A stretch of 64,000 nucleotides of DNA from Rhabditoides inermis. Lineage: Eukaryota; Nematoda; Chromadorea; Rhabditida; Rhabditidae. Position numbers and translations under genes: made by a program. Shown one piece after another: positions 58,990-64,000 of the stretch. The DNA is taken from positions 296,001-360,000 of the forward strand of contig CAWZYM010000332.1 in NCBI GenBank assembly GCA_963966185.1. Reading direction: 5' to 3'. Position 1 is the first letter of the stretch; each line of letters starts with the position of its first letter. Below the pieces are notes generated by a model, which saw only the letters and a list, made by a program, of their open reading frames with translations, was not told where the DNA came from and did no database searches.

Positions 58990-61957
58990 TCAGAGCATCT
59001 CCACCGATTTACTCGCTCTATATCCGCCAATGACGTACATCACCTGTAAAGAGTGCCAATCAGCGCATTCCATCAACACCTCCACTCACATTGTCCAGAA
59101 CAACCACTCCGCAGCCAAATCGTGTGTGTTGGAGAGACGGCAGAGGCTTCCACTCACCATCAACCAGCATCTACATACAGTTGTAATACAAGTGAGAAAC
59201 TCAGGAAAAGGATTCGAGTGTTTACCTGAACTACATTGATAGCATTCTCGTCGTTGTAGCCTCCGGCGATCACGAGTCTACCTCCGCACTCTGTTGCACC
59301 GATGCCACATCGACACTGCAAAGAGTGCAGAAATACACAAATGAACAAATCATTATTCAAGACCTCATACCTCTCCTATAGACTGACCGGTGTTCCAAGA
59401 AGTTGTCTGCGGGTCAAAAATGTACACCTTTAATTAACAGATTATGAAATCATTAATGTTGTATATCGGTTACTTCATTAGTACTTCCGAGTCCCACTCC
59501 CTTAAATCCACCGACAGTCATCAGACGACCATCTACCACACAAAGTGGGAAAGAATCGGCCAGATCAGCTGGGAACGAGCATAGACGAACAAAGCCAGAT
59601 TCTGAAAATTGGAACTGAAGAACTGACTGATACGAATTATTATATACCAGGCTGAGTGGGGTCGAACAGCTCGATAGTCTTGGTACTGTTATTGGCCACG
59701 CAGATTCGATTGTTGAAGGTAGTAGCAGAGTTGATTGAATGACTGTAAAAAGATTGGAACAACAGAACTTAATAAGCAAGAACATTGAAAATCATGTATA
59801 AGACGAGCTTACTTCTTTCCGATAGCACTATGTACGAGAGTCCACGTTTTCGAGTTCTTATCGAACTTGTACACATTGCGACTGAAGAAAAAAAAAGTTA
59901 AAAAAGAAGGTTTTATTTATTCCTTTTGTAAAAGAAAGAACATCTCACTTGTCATTGACGAGGCCGACTGCATACATGAAATCGTCTACAACACACAGTT
60001 TCCAGCCGTCACCACGAATGCCAATAGAAGGGAGAGCGATGAGACGCCAGGAGCCTGGATCGTTCCTTTGTGGAATAGACTGGGGACAGGACAGACCTTG
60101 CGAGAAAACAGCAATGTGTTTAAACGCGCAATAGATTCGTCCGTCCAACACAACCGCCGAACACCGAGACCTATGTAATTATAGAACTACATAGTAATCA
60201 TGATAACATAACACTCACATATCCACACCCAGCTTCGGTCCATTCATCCAAGTTCCGCTTGCCTTCCAGTTCATTTCACGGTTGCCAGTGAGATTTGACT
60301 CTTTCAAAATGATACTCTGTAATTATTCAATGATAAAATTATTAATAAAATTAGTTTACAATAAATACAATAAGAAAAATAGTATTACGATTTTAAGAAG
60401 CATTTATAAAAACGTTAAAGGAACAGTGGCGACTTATTTTCGACTCGGAGCATTATTAAAAATCCTATTAACCTAACACATTAGCAGTTTTGCGAAAGAA
60501 CGACGATTCTGCGTTACATTCGATTCTGCCAATGCCAAGAATGCAGCTCAAAATTTGAATTTCCCGCCAACGCTTCACTGCAAAAACTGAGGTCGGAGAC
60601 ATAAGCGCAAATGAATGATGCTCTTTCACTTGCTTTATGGCTCAGTGCATGTGCGCTGCGTTATGGCCCTAATCTTCGCGGGTTCGATTCCTGTCACCGC
60701 GAAACGTTTTGTTCGTGAGAAAATGAGGAGTTGTGGCAGGTTGTGGCAGAAACAAGTCGCCACTGTTCCTTTAAGGGTTGATTACATAAAAACATAATAA
60801 ACTTACTTGAAGACAATGAAGATAGAGTTGAACACATTCCATGTCATTTGTGACGAGAGGCTCCTTGCCGACAATGTTCACCAGATAGATCTTGTCCAGT
60901 GACGAGAGACGAACGAGAGAGCACAGCCTAGGAAGAGTGTGAGCCGACCAATCACGGAAGCTCACTCTTTCATGTGCTGCTTTCTGTTTTCCGGATCAGC
61001 CCGCACCCAGTTGCACACTCCAGAAAACACACTTGCCTCCTGGCGGACAAGTGACTTGTCTAAATCATACTGAGAGAAGAAAAGAAAGAAAGAAGTGATT
61101 ACCTCCGAGAAGAGAAAGTAGATCAGCTTTTTCCAGACCGAGAAACTCAGGTGTGTCAATGAGAGAACTAAACGGCACTAGGATTGTTTACTCAACAAAT
61201 ATACTCACTCGAAGTTGTTGCACATCATCTTCCATGCGCGACCTTTGATCTCCCCACATGAATAGAGACGCGCAAACAACCACATCTCAATGCAGTTCGA
61301 AGGAGTCACACTAGCCAACAGAATCCTGTAATCCCCACTCTCAGTGACCTTTGACCTGTCCCGATTCACTCACTTTGCACATCGCTGCTTCAGTTCGCTC
61401 AACTGAAGATAACGAGCCTCCGGGAGAAGACGAAGCGCAATCGACTCGTCTGATAACCAATGGATTGAACGAAAACAAAGATGAATCATACCTAGTTCAA
61501 TCTTGTATGTGTACATGTACTGCAGTAGGCGCTCCACAATATCTGCGTCCATATCCTATCTCATAAGAACGTTAGATAACCTTTGAAACATATGCTGAAC
61601 TACCAGGTTGACTTTTCCATCAATGGCTTCTTTGAAATCCGAAGAGAATTCTCTTGAGAAATGTTTGGAAGCCGCAGCCAGAACAGGAATATGAGCCAAG
61701 AACTGAAAAAAAACACATTTATCAACTGAAGAATTTTTGTATTCTTAATGAAGTGATTACGAATTATTTTTGTATTCTTGGAAAACTACGTAATTGGGTA
61801 CCTCTTTGCCGTCTCGCGAAGTGATCTGCGCATTACAGAACTTACCAGTACTGAAAAGTAAAAATCAAAAATCAATAAACATTCTCGGATTCAACTCTAC
61901 TCACGTTCTCTGTTCATTGAGTCGAAGGAGGAATTTCGTACAGTCCGGTATAGCCAT
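58990..61957 (-). CDS. BTB-BACK-kelch protein (KLHL type; 18 exons, 543 aa)
   Basis: Exons in coding order: 61957-61905, 61850-61802, 61702-61604, 61555-61492, 61449-61374, 61325-61209, 61167-61103, 61059-60966, 60927-60807, 60316-60219, 60170-59949, 59881-59813, 59742-59648, 59601-59474, 59427-59371, 59315-59226, 59170-59090, 59043-58990 (TGA). The BTB domain (about residues 1-110) has KFCNAQITSRDGKEFLAHIP, VLAAASKHFSREF and VERLLQYMYTYKIEL. A BACK domain follows (NCIEMWLFARLYSCGEIKGR; FSGVCNWVRADPENRKQHM). Diverged kelch repeats close it (RLMTVGGFKGVG, GRLVIAGGYNDENAINVVQ, VMYVIGGYRASKSVEML). Such proteins usually load substrates onto Cullin-3 ubiquitin ligases. The kelch blades are short on canonical GG/W pairs, so the substrate cannot be guessed. 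The start is the first ATG in frame with the BTB. Confidence 0.88.
60413..60776. mobile_element. MITE with one tRNA-like module (TTAAAGGAACAGTGGCG ends)
   Basis: ttaaaggaacagtggcgact at the left and gtcgccactgttcctttaa at the right are exact inverted repeats. At 60638-60700 a tRNA-like stretch has tggctcagtgcatgtgcgc and gcgggttcgattcctgtc. It sits in the 60317-60806 intron of the kelch gene. A solo right end is at 52236-52258. Confidence 0.85.
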
Positions 61958-62169
61958 GACTGTGTGGAATGAAAAGGAAGATGGAGCGAGGGAATATAAA
62001 AGGCTGTTGTCAGAAACGATTGAGAAATGGCTGGTCTCAGCAGTATTTATTTGCTGATACCAAATGATAACACATGATTTCCTGACTTTGGAACACCTAT
62101 TTCGGCACATCTCCCATTCCCTATACGATCTCGAGACACACACGTACACAGTTTAGATTGTCATAGTAC

Positions 62170-62284
62170 CTCAATCAGTTTTGAGAAATCACACAGCCGA
62201 CCCCCGCCCATCACATCACCAGTAAAGGTCACCATCACGTTTCCATAGAAGACACCAGTTGTGCTATCCACGCAATGAACAACC
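62170..62284 (-). CDS. Isolated candidate exon
   Basis: Between an acceptor (ttttacag) and a possible donor on the minus strand, the frame reads VVHCVDSTTGVFYGNVMVTF followed by TGDVMGGGRLCDFSKLIE without stops. It has a protein-like composition, but neither flank could be extended. A faint likeness to pterin-synthase-type folds (GR-cDF-kL) is not enough to name it. Confidence 0.25.
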
Positions 62285-62509
62285 CTGTAAAATTAAGTGT
62301 CAAGTCTCCGAGACAGCATTTACTTGTGATTTGTTATGATACGGATGTTACGGAAGTTCAATTCAATTCAATCAGATATACAGATCCTGACAAGTGGTGT
62401 GTTTTTCGAATCTTTGTCTCAATCAGAAGTACACATCACAGTTTGTAAATGTAGTCTGATGATATTTGCGATCAGTGTCTTCTATTAGATATCAGAAGTC
62501 AGCCCAAGT

Positions 62510-62875
62510 AGTTCGAAGTTGTTTTAAGACAATCGCATACAATTCGAACTCATTTGAAGTCGTTAAAGAATTTATCCGGACAATGCAATCTTGCCTGATC
62601 TTCAGGTTGGGGTCGCTTTTGTTCTCGTCAATGAAACCTTCTTCTGAAATTGTATAAACGTGGAAAAATTGCTTGTATTTTTCACAATTTTTCCACGCAA
62701 ACAGAACTTCAAAATTCATATTCATTGAAGAAAACGAATGCGACCCCATCCCGAAGATCAGGGAATAATACATTGTCCGGATACATCCTTTAAAGTAACT
62801 CGAAAGCAACTTGTAAGGCATTTCACAATTCATTTCGGGAGTAGTTTTAAGGTAATTCGAAACCGTTTGAAGAGA
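62510..62875. mobile_element. Foldback element
   Basis: Diverged arms. The left arm has aatttatccggacaatgcaa then tgatcttcaggttggggtcg. The right arm, in reverse, has ggatgtatccggacaatgta and tgatcttcgggatggggtcg. The 140-aa minus-strand frame across it is a by-product. Confidence 0.75.
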
Positions 62876-63039
62876 CTGACCGCTACTCACTGTCATAGTG
62901 TGTTTAGCTTTCATGTTGATCGCTCCGAGGGAGAAAGCTTCATCTAACGTCTAGTGTCCGTGTCGCGCCTTCTCACATGAACTAACAAAACGATTTGAGT
63001 TCATCCACATTAAAACCATACGTTTCACGATCATCGTTT

Positions 63040-63115
63040 GTATACATACTTCTTTCGGGTTAGCGATGTTCGCTATACTCGGTGGGTCGGGGGATCGATT
63101 CCCCTCCCGGGCGCT
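63040..63115 (+). other. tRNA-like relic
   Basis: ggttagcgatgttcgctata then cggggatcgattcccctcccg with a B box (GGATCGATTCC) and a good T-arm-like stem. The 5' half does not fold as a tRNA. Confidence 0.35.
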
Positions 63116-63563
63116 TGATCGAACCAAAGTGATAAACTGATACATAGCAGTCTGCTGCCATGGTGATCTCTACGGGTGTTTAGAGAAGGAGAGAAAAGGG
63201 TTCGCTATCACGGGCGCATGATTGCGAAAATAAGCGGAACTTGTCGTTGAAAAATCGTTGGGTTATAATGTAAAGCTACAGTCTTCCTTCGACCTCCTCT
63301 GCAGAGTAATGTCTGATGGGGTGGGGGCTCCCTTCACAATTCCCTTCACATGTTTTTTTTTTAAATCGAAAATGTATGGAAAACAGCAAGAGAGGGACAG
63401 TTTGAGAAAAAAGGAACGAAAAAAGAATGAGAGAGACAGACAGAGAGAGAGACAAAGAAGGTGAGAAGTGAAAGAGAAAAAAGATTCATTCTTTTTTTGC
63501 GGTCTGCAATGAAGGACGACGACAATGACGGTGTGGATTTCAATATCATGAAACTTTGCCGAG

Positions 63564-63845
63564 TTGAACGCTATGAGAAAGCTCGTGAGCAAACAAGAGG
63601 ACACTATGAAGAACATATCCGAGACGATCGCTACGCAGGAGCGGACCATCGCCAAGCACACGGACGCTGACAAGGAGGAGAATCGGAAGATGGAGGAGCA
63701 GATGGAGGGACTCCACAACAGCATCCTCGAAAAGGTGGCAGTGATGATCGGAGGAGAACAGGGTGGGGTTACTGTACCTATCGTACCCCAGAAAACGTTG
63801 GCGAGTGCGGCGGCGGGAAGTTTGGCAAAAACCGAAGGCGAATGA
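63564..63845 (+). CDS. Candidate coiled-coil frame near window end
   Basis: MNAMRKLVSKQEDTMKNISE then TIATQERTIAKHTDADKEEN and KMEEQMEGLHNSILEKVAVM, a heptad-like pattern, to a TGA at 63845. A second open stretch (63840-63951) follows in another frame. It could be a short exon set or the remains of a retroelement ORF1-type protein. Weak. Confidence 0.3.
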   Translation: MNAMRKLVSKQEDTMKNISETIATQERTIAKHTDADKEENRKMEEQMEGLHNSILEKVAVMIGGEQGGVTVPIVPQKTLASAAAGSLAKTEGE

Positions 63846-64000
63846 GCTGGTGACAGAGAACAGGGCGAGAAAGGAGTACAACCTGGAGGATCCGGACGTG
63901 GTGATGAGGCTGGTGCCGCGGCTGGTGCCCCATAGAGTTTCTGTCTTTTAATGTGTTATGTGGGAAAAGAAGAAAGTAGGTGAAACTCACAATACTTTTT

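Noticed and set aside
63263..63724. 153-aa minus-strand frame
   Set aside because: Low-complexity Ser/Leu/Phe translation of a GA-rich region opposite the weak coiled-coil frame.

Overview
The window is eukaryotic genomic DNA, most likely from a nematode. The genes are split into many small GT-AG exons with T-rich TTTCAG/TTGCAG acceptors. The two glutathione peroxidases and the fatty-acid elongase read like nematode GPX-1 and ELO-2 proteins. One gene pair has nematode operon-like spacing. The species cannot be named from the sequence. Introns and spacers are very rich in (GA)n/(CT)n tracts, palindromic (foldback) elements and MITEs. Exon models were built by hand from splice signals, reading phase and protein resemblance; end coordinates may be off by a few bases and no homology search was run.

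Layout. 1-4524: 3' part of a cortactin-like actin regulator (+). 5131-13367: a 23-exon coiled-coil protein of about 811 aa, not recognised (+). 13652-18741: three tandem secreted/GPI-type Thr/Ser/Pro mucins (+) of 105, 394 and 693 aa. 18988-21769: an element bounded by inverted repeats that encloses a broken CHD7/Kismet-type helicase fragment (-), itself split by a MITE. 21931-27431: CDC26 (APC/C subunit) and RBM28/Nop4-like (+), spaced like an operon. 28233-34315: a tandem duplication of a Cys-type glutathione peroxidase (+); the TATA box of the second copy is interrupted by a PIF/Harbinger-type element plus a second MITE. 34558-41935: BRAT1-like HEAT-repeat protein (+) that keeps the family's Cys-Tyr C-terminus. 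42500-47075: ELOVL6/ELO-2-like fatty-acid elongase (-), convergent with BRAT1. 47076-57110: mostly repeats, including a 4.7-kb region flanked by long inverted arms. 57114-57834: small unrecognised gene (+). 58990-61957: BTB-BACK-kelch protein (-). 61958-64000: repeats and two weak coding candidates.

The genes do not form one pathway. They cover the actin cortex (cortactin), cell-surface mucins, cell cycle and ribosome biogenesis (CDC26, RBM28), lipid and peroxide metabolism (elongase and GPx; phospholipid hydroperoxide reduction is the only plausible link), Integrator/DNA-damage signalling (BRAT1) and ubiquitin-ligase substrate choice (kelch). The most unusual content is the mobile DNA: a CHD7 fragment inside an inverted-repeat element, insertions in a core promoter, and several palindromic element families that each carry tRNA-like (Pol III A/B-box) modules.
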